From positions 7,504,501-7,568,500 of the forward strand of contig NC_041005.1 of assembly GCF_004193775.1 (NCBI RefSeq): DNA of 64,000 nt, in the 5' to 3' direction. The translations under genes and the position numbers were made by a program. The DNA comes from Glycine soja (lineage: Eukaryota; Streptophyta; Magnoliopsida; Fabales; Fabaceae). Positions 51,824 to 62,631 of the stretch are shown here, piece by piece (positions within the stretch are counted from its first letter, which is position 1; the number at the start of each line of letters is the position of its first letter). The notes beneath the pieces were generated by a model that was not told the origin of the DNA, did not search any database, and saw only the letters and a list, made by a program, of their open reading frames with translations.

Positions 51824-52009
51824 TTTCTTCCTATAAGTCATACTTGTATAGAATCCAAACCGCTAATAGTTACATATACTATATAGCATTCATGAATTTT
51901 CGAGGACATAAGTATAAAGCATATTTTAAGAGTATTTAATTAATTATTATAAAAGCATTGTTAAATTGTTGACCATTTAAAAGTCTTTAATCTCTTAGAC
52001 CTTCCAGTG

Positions 52010-52400
52010 TTTCAATGCAATCCGACATGAAATATTGTTCATGGACATCAAATTTGATTGCAACGTCATCTCTTTTAGCTTCCTTGTTACTTCCAATTGC
52101 TTAATATTGTTCTAAAGCTTTTTTTTCATAGTCATTGCATTTCTAATTTCCTTCTTATGCTTTGCCACTTTATATTGTGACATGTTTCTTTTCTATTTGG
52201 GTTGGGCGTTTTCCAATGGAGTCAATGTCATCATCAAGATTAAATTTCCTGCAGCTGCAATCGGATTCAATAATTTTTTTGTGGTACTTTTGAAGTAGCA
52301 TTTTTTCCACCCGATTCAAATGGTACACTCATTAGCTAGTGTCCATCCATATTGACTTGATGCCATCTCTTCAAATATGAATTCCATTTCATAAAAAAAA
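52010..52400 (-). pseudogene. degraded coding trace, unidentified
   Basis: Minus-strand frames give protein-like stretches such as LEVTRKLKEMTLQSNLMSMN and DDDIDSIGKRPTQIEKK, in two frames with stops between. The Lys-rich, charged character resembles ORF1 or NAM-associated C-terminal regions found in PIF/Harbinger-type transposons, but I cannot confirm this. Confidence 0.25.
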
Positions 52401-54315
52401 TAATCAATTCATGATATCAAAATTTCCCATATATCTGCAATCTCCTGTAAAAGTATATAAACAGTAAATAAATTAAACAAGATTTTAAATAATTTGAGTT
52501 CTGTCGGAAATATATTGCAATGGAAATATTGACATTTATCTTTGCAGTCCATCATTGACATCAACTTCAATAGTTCCCTTTTCATTTTTCTATCTCAAGT
52601 GTGTTTCTTTCTTTTATCCACTAGTTGACTTCATACAATTTAATTAGTCCTCAAAATATCTATCTTATTTTTCAATTACTTATTTACTTTACAGTATAAT
52701 ATTTGCTTTTATATTTCTTAAGTTCTTCGCGTATTCCTTCCAATATTGCTTTATTTTAAAATGCATTTTCTTTTTTTTTAATATTAAATGTCTTATTTTT
52801 GTACTACAGACATGGTGACAATACTTTTAAATGCAATTTTTTTTTCATTAATAGTAAATTTTAGGTGTAATCTTACTAAATGAAAAGCGGGTACAAATTG
52901 ATAATTGCATTTATATTAATTTTCTTTAATAAAAACATATTGAAAAGAGTATATCAAAGATTGTCGGTAGCATTTTTTTTTCGTTTGTGTGTATATATGC
53001 ATGTTAGTGGACCAGAAGTGAAAAGATGGAACGTGAAAAATTATTTATGCTGTACAGTGACTTAAATAAAGTATCAATAATGCTGTCTACGAAAACGGCA
53101 TTTAATTCATGAACTAGTTCTCCTTCACTAGTTTTTTTTTGTATCCCAGATTCCAAACGCAGGAGGATGCTGCAGTTTTAAATAGTTTAATGGAAAAAAA
53201 AGTTAAATTTTGCTTTACTTTTCAATAACATTTAATAAATGTTCAGCACACAAAAATTCATTTTTCTTTTTCAAGAAAATGTTACTGTTCCTGTGAATCA
53301 TTTGAAGTTTGACAAATTATATCTTCTCTTCTCATGGGCTTCCACAGACTCGATATTCACATCTCTAACCCGAAGTTTCGGTTAATTTTACATTTTAATA
53401 TTTTTTCGTATAATATCGTTCCAATGTTTCTCTTCGTTGACATTCAAAATTCTTTTTGGGTTTGAGTTATTTTTTTGTAACAATTTGCATTATTTTTATG
53501 AGTTTATTAATGCATATGCAATAAAATAATTTTATATTTTCACTCAATCATAAATTACTGTTTAAATTTTATTTTAAAATAATTATTTTAAAAATTAACA
53601 ACTTAACACAGTCGATTGTGATTAAATATTTATGTAGAATATTATTAGTTGATAACTTTTTTTTTCAAATTTGCCTCATTAAGAGTGACAAAGATTTTTT
53701 TTACAAAAATTTAGTATAATTGCATTTTCTGCTACTTAATTTATGTGTTTGGTAGTATACATCCATAATTACTTATGAAAAGACCTTATGTATTTAATAT
53801 TTACAAAGAAACAAATATATACAAAATTTCATATGATAGAATCGTGTGAACATCTAGTGTCAGAAAATATTTTCTTGTCCAGCAGTGACTCAAGGATTTC
53901 ATCTTTTTCATTAATGTTTTTTTTAAGTAATTAATGGTTGTTAACTAATGGACAATATTGAAGTTGATTTTGATATATGATGGATTAATATAGTGTTTGA
54001 AAGAGTTTATTTAGATTATTAGTAGTAACACTCGCACGAGTTTATTTTAATAAACTTCCTGGAAAGGCTTACCAATATTTTTATAATTTTACTCAAACTT
54101 ATGAATGAACTCTTATTTAATTAAAACTTATCAAATAAATACCTCATTAAGTTATTTACCGAAACGAATCTTAAATTACAGAATTTAACAAGTAAAATAC
54201 TAGTATAATATAATAAAAGTAATAGAGAGAGCTTTTGTTATGAATAAAGATTATCTATTAATGTAGGCTTTGTAAATTCATCTTTCATTAAAGGACTTAA
54301 AAACAAACTTAAATT

Positions 54316-54434
54316 TGATTTAATCATACCAGCACTAATGCACCGGACCCCATCAGAACTCCGCAGTTAAGCGTGCTTGGGCAAGAGTAGTACTAGGATG
54401 GATGACCTCCTGGAAAGTCCTCGTGTTGCACCCC
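54316..54434 (+). rRNA. 5S rRNA gene copy, probably a pseudogene
   Basis: From 54323 on (ATCATACC...) the sequence matches the plant 5S rRNA I remember nearly to its end at TTGCACCCC, including AGTTAAGCGTGCTTGGGC and the box C region (GGATGGATGACCTCCTGG; usual GGATGGGTGACCTCCTGG). The first ~7 bases (TGATTTA) do not match the usual GGGTGCG start. Further apparent changes are GGACCCC for GGATCCC, GGCAAGAG for GGCGAGAG, and GGAAAG for GGGAAG. The usual T-run terminator is reduced to TTTC and the sequence runs straight into a SINE. A lone copy outside a 5S array with these changes is unlikely to serve the ribosome. Confidence 0.85.
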
Positions 54435-54440
54435 TTTCAG

Positions 54441-54615
54441 AGGGCAAGCCCTGGTGCAGCGGTAAAGTTGTGCCTTGGTGACTTGTTGGTCATGGGTTCA
54501 AATCCGGAAACAGTCTCTTTGCATATACAAGGGTAAGGCTGCGTACAATATCCCTCCCCCATACCTTCGCATAGCGAAGAGCCTCTGGGCAATGGGGTAC
54601 GAAGTCAGAAAATAT
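54441..54615 (+). mobile_element. tRNA-derived SINE, Au-like, joined to the 5S copy
   Basis: Box A TGGTGCAGCGG (54452-54462) and box B GGTTCAAATCC (54495-54505) are pol III promoter boxes. They are followed by GGTAAGGCTGCGTACAATAT and a GCATAGCGAAGAGCCT segment, characteristic of the plant Au SINE body. The head AGGGCAAGCC starts 6 bases after the 5S end. An 11-bp near-repeat, ATTTAATCGTA at 54616-54626, resembles ATTTAATCATA at 54318-54328 on the far side of the 5S copy. Confidence 0.85.
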
Positions 54616-54626
54616 ATTTAATCGTA

Positions 54627-57370
54627 TATTTAAAAATTACTGAATTATTATTTTTCAATGATTATAATAATATGTGTATGATAAATGAAAGAAAGTAAAC
54701 CAACAATAATCTAGAAGAAATCCCAATTTCAGAAAATTAATCAACTTTTAAAGCTGGACTGGGCCCTAAAACCTTCCGGAGGAGATTGGGCTTTCATATC
54801 CAATTTAAGTAAATCCAATGATGTGCGACTTGTAAAAGATGTTACCCACAAACCAAAAAAAATAAAATAAATGTTGTTCCCCTCCTTGATGCTCATAGTG
54901 GCTATTTGCTAATAATAGGAACATCATCTTCAAAGTACTCAATGCTTGCCAATGAAAAGGAAGCAAAATTGCTTGTCATTGGGATTCAATGAGCCCTAAT
55001 CCTAATTGCAGCAAACATTTTATGCATGGTTTTTCCTGGTAATAGAGACCAAATCTTCGTCAATAGTGCATTAGAGGTTTTGGCCTTTTTTAGCACGGGA
55101 CAGGACAATCCCTGATAAGTGCCAGAAACTGTTCCATTTTTCTTTATTAAAAAAAAACACCTAGCTTTGAACATTATAATTTTGAGATTTTGCAACTGGG
55201 ACAAAAAGATATAGGGAAATTATTTTAGACCCATTTTAAACTATCTCGAGACGTGGGTGCGCCACTAATTTTTTCTACTCTAAGATAAGATGTTAGCACA
55301 CACTTAGCATATACAAATTCTGAAGTGCCTAAGTTGGCAATGTTCCCAATGATGTCAACAATGACAAATTGATCAATCACCCATTAGAACTTGAAATTTT
55401 TATTTTCTGCAAAAGCCTTATTAGACTTGTCTTATACTAACTAGGATTTTAGACCGTAGTGGGGTACACTCATTATGTTAACAGATAATGTCATGTGTGT
55501 AATATTTGTGTTACTGGTCGGGTTGACAATTATTGCCTTTATAGATGGTGCATCATTTTGGTTTGTCTGGTAATGCACAGTTGCTGCTAATTTTATCATG
55601 AATTGGGCATTTTACACTCGAGGCATTGGAGTTAAATTCATATTTAACAATTTCTTGTTGTACGAACATATTGTTCTAACAAACATCAATTACTTTTGAT
55701 TGAGTGACTGTTTAATTCAGTGAAAGTCTATTCCACCCTTTTGGGACTGTTGATGAGAAGAGACGAGACAAGAGTAGATAGATATTTAGAATATATATAC
55801 TTCTGACTTTGTGACGGGTTATACTCCATAAATCAATAGAATATGCATTGATTATTAAATCTGCTGCTGAGTATCCGAGTGTCTCATCTGAAATCCTTTG
55901 GTTCCTATTGTACTTAAGGAGAACATACCTGTCCTCAATTTAGCTTCCTCTCACAGCCAAGCATGCTTTGGAAGTTGATGCCTTGTGTCTTTTATTTTTT
56001 TTTGTTTAAGAAAAAAAAAAAAAACTATTCTTATCGAACCTTCTAACTTTTTTGCTTTATGGGCTCTCCACCAAGCCTAAAGAAATGTTGCGTTTGTGAA
56101 TCTCATTCTTCTAGGGCGACCCCGCCATCCACTCATAAAGCACATCAATGCACAGAAATGCAGATATATCATATAATTGTACGCACACGTGTGACTCACT
56201 TTGCAAACATTTTTGCATACAAGGTAGCAAGCATGTGCCAGTGATTTTGTGCTGCTTGTAGTTTTTGTCGTTGGAGCATGATAAAGGTTTCATTCTATTG
56301 TTATTTTTCTGATTCCTTTCTTCCTGATTTTCACACACGAAACTGATGTTTCTTGTAACCTCATTGATTACTATATAAATATGATGATCTTGTTGTATCA
56401 ATATATACTTGAAATATTATGATATTGATTGGTTTTTCCTCTTCTTGGCATCTTAGCATACTAGTGTTTGAGCTTTAATTTAGGATTGTACTGTCCTAGC
56501 AGTGAGAGGTGTTTAGAAAGTTTCTCTTTATTAATTGGAAAAATGGTTTACTAATCTAATGTCACTTGAAAAAAAATCCTTTTAATAAGTTAAGGGCAAA
56601 GGGGCATTCAACTTTCAACTTGTAAGTGGAGGTTCGTGGCTCGCTTCCTACGGTTAAACGTGGTTCATGCCTCTATCCCCAAGGCCTCATTTTAACAAAA
56701 CAATAATCTCTACTGGAAAAGGATTCAAGAGGAAAAAAGGAAAAAGCTTAATGGTGCTGCTTTCTTCTCTTTCACTGGCTAAAATGGTAACAAGATGCTC
56801 TCATCAATCAATCATTTCATTCATCTTTATTTTCCAGTGGATAACTTTGGAAAAGGAACCCCTCCACATACAAATAATGCCATAATATTGTATTCAGAAT
56901 CTGGAACCCATTTTGTTTATATATATATATATATAAAGGAGCTCTTTGCGAATCACACGACCTTCCAGTCCTCACAACATATGCTTTTATTGGAGCCATC
57001 TTGCATCGCTCAAAATAAAAGCGTTGATAGGAAGAGGGAAAAAAACCAAAATTCCACAAAGCAAGTTGGCAAATGCTTTCAAGTGTGGGCCTTTAAAATA
57101 TAGATACTGTACATTACCGAAAAGCTTGGATATCAAAGCAATCTGACTTGAAATTTTTACAAAAGTCAAAATTCAAAGACAGTAAAAGGGGGCAGCAATA
57201 GAGAGAAGAGACATAGTCAAAGATAGAATCTACAAACTACTTGTCTAGAAAAAAAAAAGATTATACTAATTTGTTCTCTACTCTACAATGAGTCTCTCAG
57301 TTACATCTTGAGAGACTGCTTATCTTAGTTGTCATATGCTCCCTCTTACCCTTTCTTTAAGCTACTCAAA
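54627..57370. other. spacer downstream of the receptor kinase gene
   Basis: No gene recognised. Moderate AT content, an (A)n run near 56010 and an (AT)n run near 56923. The last few hundred bases before 57380 are the probable 3' UTR of the minus-strand kinase gene. Confidence 0.45.
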
Positions 57371-57379
57371 TTATTATAA

Positions 57380-60300
57380 TTATAATTCATATGGTTTCTT
57401 TATTACGGTGACATTTGATACATCATTGGTTGACAACTTGCAAGAATCGGAACCGCGTGGCTCTGCCTCAATCAGAAGCTGAACAACCTCCTTCATGGTT
57501 GGTCTACTTGTTGGGGCTTTGTAGGTGCAGCGAATAGCAATCCGCAACACTTTGATCATGTCTTCCTTAAATGAACATGACAACTTTGGATCTAATACCT
57601 CACTTGGTCTAGCCCCTTCCTTGCCTTCGACTTTGTTGGAAACCCAGAAAACAATGTTTCTGTTCTCTCCAAATTCTGCCTCAACGGGCTTCTTCCCAGT
57701 TAACAGTTCCATCAAAATCACCCCATAACTGTAGACATCGCACTTGGTGGTGGCCCTTGATGAATATGCAAATTCTGCGACAGCCATGAAAACAAGTGCA
57801 AATAAATATTCAACATATAAAACACCAAAAGATGATAGAGAAGTTACCGCATGACTAATTTTCCAACCCCCAAGTACTACCTATGCTTTTTTGGATACAA
57901 AGTACTACTTATATATTTAACATTCATATCGTGCACCTCAATTATTTACATGGTGAAAAAGCATCATTCAGAAATCAGTACCACGAGAATATCCAAGCAG
58001 TACTTTTGGGTTCACAAAAGCCTGAATGCTGATAGTCAATGTATACTTAAGCATTTACCATCGAGTTTAATTTTTTTACACTATAAAATTGTTACATGGT
58101 TTCAGAAATTGTGTTAGCTATGATTTTTAAGCTAGTTATTATAAAAACTAACAAACTTATCATACCCAGTTATTTCTAATTGTCTATATAAAATCCCATT
58201 TGCATATACTATTTACTGTATCATTTAAGGAAAACATATAATGTTAATTTGCATAAATGCATTGTTTCTTGAGATTAAAATGATGATCATAATTGACTTT
58301 GGTGAGAGAAAGTACCTGGGGCTAAGTAACCATATGTTCCTGCAATAACAGTTGTAGTGGAATCCTTTCCTCCTCTTGCTTGCAAAACCTTGGCAATCCC
58401 AAAGTCTGCAACCTTGGGCTGGTTATCCACATCCAACAGGATATTAGTTGACTTGATATCTCGGTGGATAATAGGAAGAAGCAAATCATGGTGGAGGTAT
58501 GCCAAACCCTGCGCAATCCCCAGTGCTATTCTATAACGAGTAGGCCAATCCAAGAGGATCCAACCTTTGTGCAGTGAATCCCAAAGATTACCATTTGGCA
58601 TGTACTCATAAACCAAAAGGCTGCAGTCATAACTGGAGAAGCAGCAGTACAGTTTCACAATGTTCTTGTGTCTTATGCTTCCCAGGGTCTCCACCTCTGC
58701 TTTCAATGCCTTGTCTACAAATAACCGATCCTCCGGAGCCGAATCCTTGGACGCGTGACTCCACAGCCTCTTCACCGCAACAATATCACCACTTTTCAAC
58801 TCAATCTTGTACACAGTCCCAGACCCTCCATGCCCCATTATGTTCTTGTCCACCAAGGACTCAACTATCTCCCTTTGGTCGAAAGATATCTTGTGGAAGC
58901 TCTTGACATCATAAGAGAAGAACGAAGAAGACAGTGTGTCCTCATGTTCTACTGCAGCAGTGTCTTTGCTGCACCTACGTTTGAGAAACAAGGCAGAGCC
59001 AATGAAGATCAAAACCACAGACACCCCAGCTATCCAGATGGTGTTTATCCTCTTACTCTTGTAGTAGGCACTTGCACACATAGGGAACTTATGATCCGAT
59101 GAATTAGCATACACCGGTAACACACACAACCCAGGATTCCCAGCAAAGCTTTCCACCAAACCCCCTTTTATAAGTTTGGGAGGAATTGGACCCGAAAGAA
59201 GGTTGTGTGAGAAGTTAATAGAGTTTGGTAGCAGCACAGAGAGGCTTTCAGGGATGCTCCCGGTTAAAAGATTGTTGGAGAGATCAAGAAGGTTGAGAGA
59301 CTCCAATGAAGAAAGTGAACCGGGGATGGAGGAATTCAGCTTGTTTCCTTGCAGCATAAGCAAATTAAGCTTTCTCAGGTTGCCAATTTCGGAAGGGATT
59401 GGACCAGACAGAAGGTTATAGCTGAAATCAATCTTGACCAAATTAATGGCTCTAGATATGGTGGGGTTTATGACACCTGAAATCTTGTTCCTCTGAAGGA
59501 ACAGTTCAGACAAGTTTCTAGAATTTCCGTTAATCTCAGGAATCGGACCGGTCAGGTTGTTGTTACTCAAATCAATGATTGAAACGTGTGGCAAAGCAAG
59601 GAGTCCCGCGGGAATAGACCCCTCCAAACGGTTGTTGCTCACTCTAAACCTCAACAGCATCATGCAGTTGGCATAACTCTGTGGTATCTCACCAGAAAAC
59701 ATGTTATCCAGAACGAGAAAGTACCCAAGCGTACCTCCCTTGCAAACCTCGGTTGGCAACGGTCCAGAAAACTTGTTCTCCGACAAATCAAGAACCACCA
59801 TCCCGGAGAACTGTCCCAGTTTCCTGGGAACATGCCCTACGAGGAAGTTGTCGTAGAGAGACAACATTCTCAAAGCTGTTGAGTTTTCAATCGCACCTGG
59901 GATTTCTCCGGTGAGGCTGTTGTTGTAGAGCTGCAACACTTGAAGCTTCGGAAGCCTACACACCGACGCGGGGATGCTCCCGGTGAACTTGTTCACCGAC
60001 ATATCCAAATCCACGAGCTCCGTCAGGTTCCCCAACTCCTCAGGTATGTTCCCAACGAGGTGGTAGTTATAGTAAAGCTCAAGCTGTTGCAAATTCTTCA
60101 GCTGGCCAAGCTCTTTGGGAATTTGTCCCGTGAGGAAATTCCCACTCAGCTCAAGATCGGTGAGGGAAGTTATGTTCCCTATGGACGCAGGGATTTGGCC
60201 ATGCACCATGCACGTTGTGAGCACCATGACCTTGAGTTTTTTCAACCTGTCGATATCCGCAGGTAACTGCCACAGATTGAAGCCTCCGTTTTCGTTGAAG

Positions 60301-60821
60301 TTGAGCTCCTCGAGGTTGGTGAGGTTGAAGACCGACATGGGGAACTGGCCAGTGAAGCTGTTGTAGGACAAGTCGAGAACCCTGAGGGATTTTTTCAAGG
60401 AAGAGAAATCAGGGAGCGTGCCGGTGAGGGACATGTGGTTCATGTTAAGCTCTTCCAGGTGGGAACAGTTGAGGATGGTGTCTATGGGGAACTTGAACCT
60501 AGTGTGGCCGAGGCGGAGAACACGTAATTGTGGAAGGTAAGAGCATATATCTGGTGGGAAATTTCCAGAAAGTGATGACCGATCTGAGAGGTCGAGGCTG
60601 ATAACGTCACCTTTGGTGTTGCAGGTGACTCCGGTGAAGCCGCACACGGGTACTAATTTCCCTGCAGCGTCCCAATTCGTGGGGTATTTCCCCGAGAGAG
60701 ACAAGTCCTTCATCAGAGAGAAAAACTGTGACTGATTATTATTCTTGGTGGTGATGGCCTGTGAGAGGGAAACTATGATGAGTATGATGGTGGCGAAGAG
60801 GGTGATGAAGGGGTGGCTCAT
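57380..60821 (-). CDS. CEPR1: LRR receptor-like kinase, CEPR1/XIP1 type (CRA2-like)
   Basis: Exons on the minus strand: 60821-58316 and 57774-57380, joined across a 541-bp GT-AG intron to 966 aa, the length I recall for Arabidopsis CEPR1. Order: signal peptide (about 1-22), N-terminal LRR cap, roughly twenty leucine-rich repeats to about 560, a transmembrane helix near 589-611 (IWIAGVSVVLIFIGSALF), and a Ser/Thr kinase. Kinase marks: GHGGSGTVY near 662, VAVKRLW lysine near 682, HRDIKSTN near 784, DFG near 804, and APE split by the intron (next residues FAYSS). The juxtamembrane SSSFFSYDVKSFHKISFDQR closely follows CEPR1. CEPR1 and its Medicago counterpart CRA2 perceive CEP peptides and link nitrogen status to root growth and, in legumes, nodulation. 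That role is inferred from family knowledge. No lesion is seen. Confidence 0.93.
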
Positions 60822-60892
60822 TTTGAGAGAGAAAGAGGAGGGGTGTGGTTAGTGTGAAAAGGTTTGCAAGGAAGGAGAAGGGTGTAAGAGAT

Positions 60893-60901
60893 GTATATAA
60901 G
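60893..60901 (-). promoter_or_regulatory. possible TATA box of the receptor kinase gene
   Basis: The minus strand reads CTTATATAC about 75 bp before the start codon. Weak match, suitable position. Confidence 0.35.
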
Positions 60902-60909
60902 ATGGAAGA

Positions 60910-62107
60910 ATGGGGTTTGAGTGGATCACTTGGGGGGAAGCAGTGACAAGCCTTGATGATGAAAAAGGCAGGTTCTTGCTCAAGTACTACTATTGCTGGG
61001 AGAAGTAAACATCTTTGTTGCTAAAGAGGCTTTACGTTTATACTCATTCCACTACCAATGCCTCATCAAAGAATAACATCAGTGCTTGTATATATACTTT
61101 ATACTCATCCAGCACCTGTTCCAATATGTATAGTATGTACTTCTCCTCAACATAATCATTCATATATGTATACACATTAAATCTTTATTATTACTTTGTT
61201 TTTTTAAAACATATTTTATAAATAAATTACGCTTTAAAAAGACAGTGCTATTTTCATGAGAGAAAAAAATATGACGGAAAGAGAGAAATATAATCACTCA
61301 TATTAAAATGGATGACACGAGACAGAAATAAAAAGAAAAAATGGGTGATAAGGACTGATAAAGAGTGTTATAACATCTTGTTGTAATTATAGTGTTATCT
61401 TTTTCAAAAAATGTATTCTCTTTTTAATAAAGAAATTATAATAAAAAAAATGCGTTATGTTCCTGCTGCCGTGCTATATATACATTTTCGTACTCTACAG
61501 CATGTAGAATGAACTGCATCTGATACTAATCATGCACCATATGTATCAATGAGCAGGACCTTTTGATGCGATTACGCTTTTCTTTTGGAAGAAAATAATA
61601 TTTTTTCTTTACCCGGGGGGTGTGTGATCCACATCTTTCTCATGGATTCCACCAATCCTAGCCAATTACAGACATATATCCGACTTCAATAATAAAAGGA
61701 AAGATGGAAACGAACAAATGCACTTCTAGTGCTCATCAACCAACTCATTATTTCTTTCTTTAAACAAATTAGAACAAATTCGCATCATTAAAATATATTG
61801 GCAATACGAAGCGTGTGCTCAAATTTACTCTTATCAGTGTGTGATCCAAGGTGGATATGAGACCTAAACTCATACTCCATTTATGATTTGAGCATGGCGG
61901 ATGTTGGAGGTTGTAATACATGTAAAGACTCCAACGGCTAAGCTAATAATAATGAATAAGTATTAGAATGGAGAAGAAGCTAGCATATATGAAAGAAATT
62001 TTATATTTGGTGTGAGATGTTGGCGATCGAAGTGCACCAGTATGCTGCCTTAACGTTGATTATGTCACTTCCCCTATGCATAATGTGACATAGAATAGAA
62101 AGATATT
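60910..62107. other. upstream region of the receptor kinase gene
   Basis: About 1.2 kb between the kinase start and the copia LTR. It should contain the kinase promoter. No other gene is seen. Confidence 0.45.
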
Positions 62108-62112
62108 ATAAG

Positions 62113-62496
62113 TGTTGAAATTGCTACAAATTTTTAAAATATTTTTAAATATAATATGTAAGAAAATGGTAGAATATCCTAGAACTATAGTGTGTATGAA
62201 TATGGTAGAACAATCTATAATTATAATGTGTATGAATATGGTAGAACAATCTAGAATTATAAGTGTATGTATAAGATAGAAGAACCTATAACTATCATGA
62301 TACTAATCTATCATGAAAACTTTAGAAAGACCTAAAGTAATATAAAAACATTCACCACCATTGAGAGGTTGGTGACTTGAGCCTATAAATAGGCAATTGG
62401 TATGTTATAATTGATCATCCAAGAAATCAATGACATAACCTTCTTTCTAAAACAATTCTCTAAAACTATCAACTATCATTTAATAAACTACCAACA
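62113..62496 (+). repeat. 5' LTR of the copia element
   Basis: 384 bp with TGTTG and CAACA ends, the latter placed just before the primer site. It contains two 36-bp tandem copies at 62191-62226 and 62227-62262 (35/36 identical) with weaker copies on both sides. A TATAAATAG string at 62383 is the probable promoter TATA box. Confidence 0.8.
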
Positions 62497-62497
62497 G

Positions 62498-62511
62498 TGG
62501 TATCAGAGAGC
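62498..62511 (+). promoter_or_regulatory. primer-binding site, initiator-methionine tRNA
   Basis: TGGTATCAGAGAGC begins one base after the LTR end. TGGTATCAGAGC is the standard site complementary to the 3' end of tRNA-iMet in plant copia elements. Confidence 0.9.
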
Positions 62512-62631
62512 TACGTTCGGTCATACATTAGGCATAGTTATATTACCTACCTACCATTCCAAAATCCTCCCAACTACTTCAAAATTTTCCTTTGTACTAT
62601 TAACCCACTCCAATAATATTTTTTTTAAGCT

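Larger units (their letters stand above)
49700..54315. other. AT-rich spacer with relics
   Basis: No intact gene seen. It holds a 58-bp tandem duplication at 51.7 kb and a degraded minus-strand coding trace at 52.0-52.4 kb, listed separately. Confidence 0.5.

Noticed and set aside
54441..54515. Box A and box B suggesting a tRNA gene
   Set aside because: The sequence does not close into a tRNA cloverleaf and continues into the conserved Au SINE body, so it is a SINE head and not a functional tRNA.
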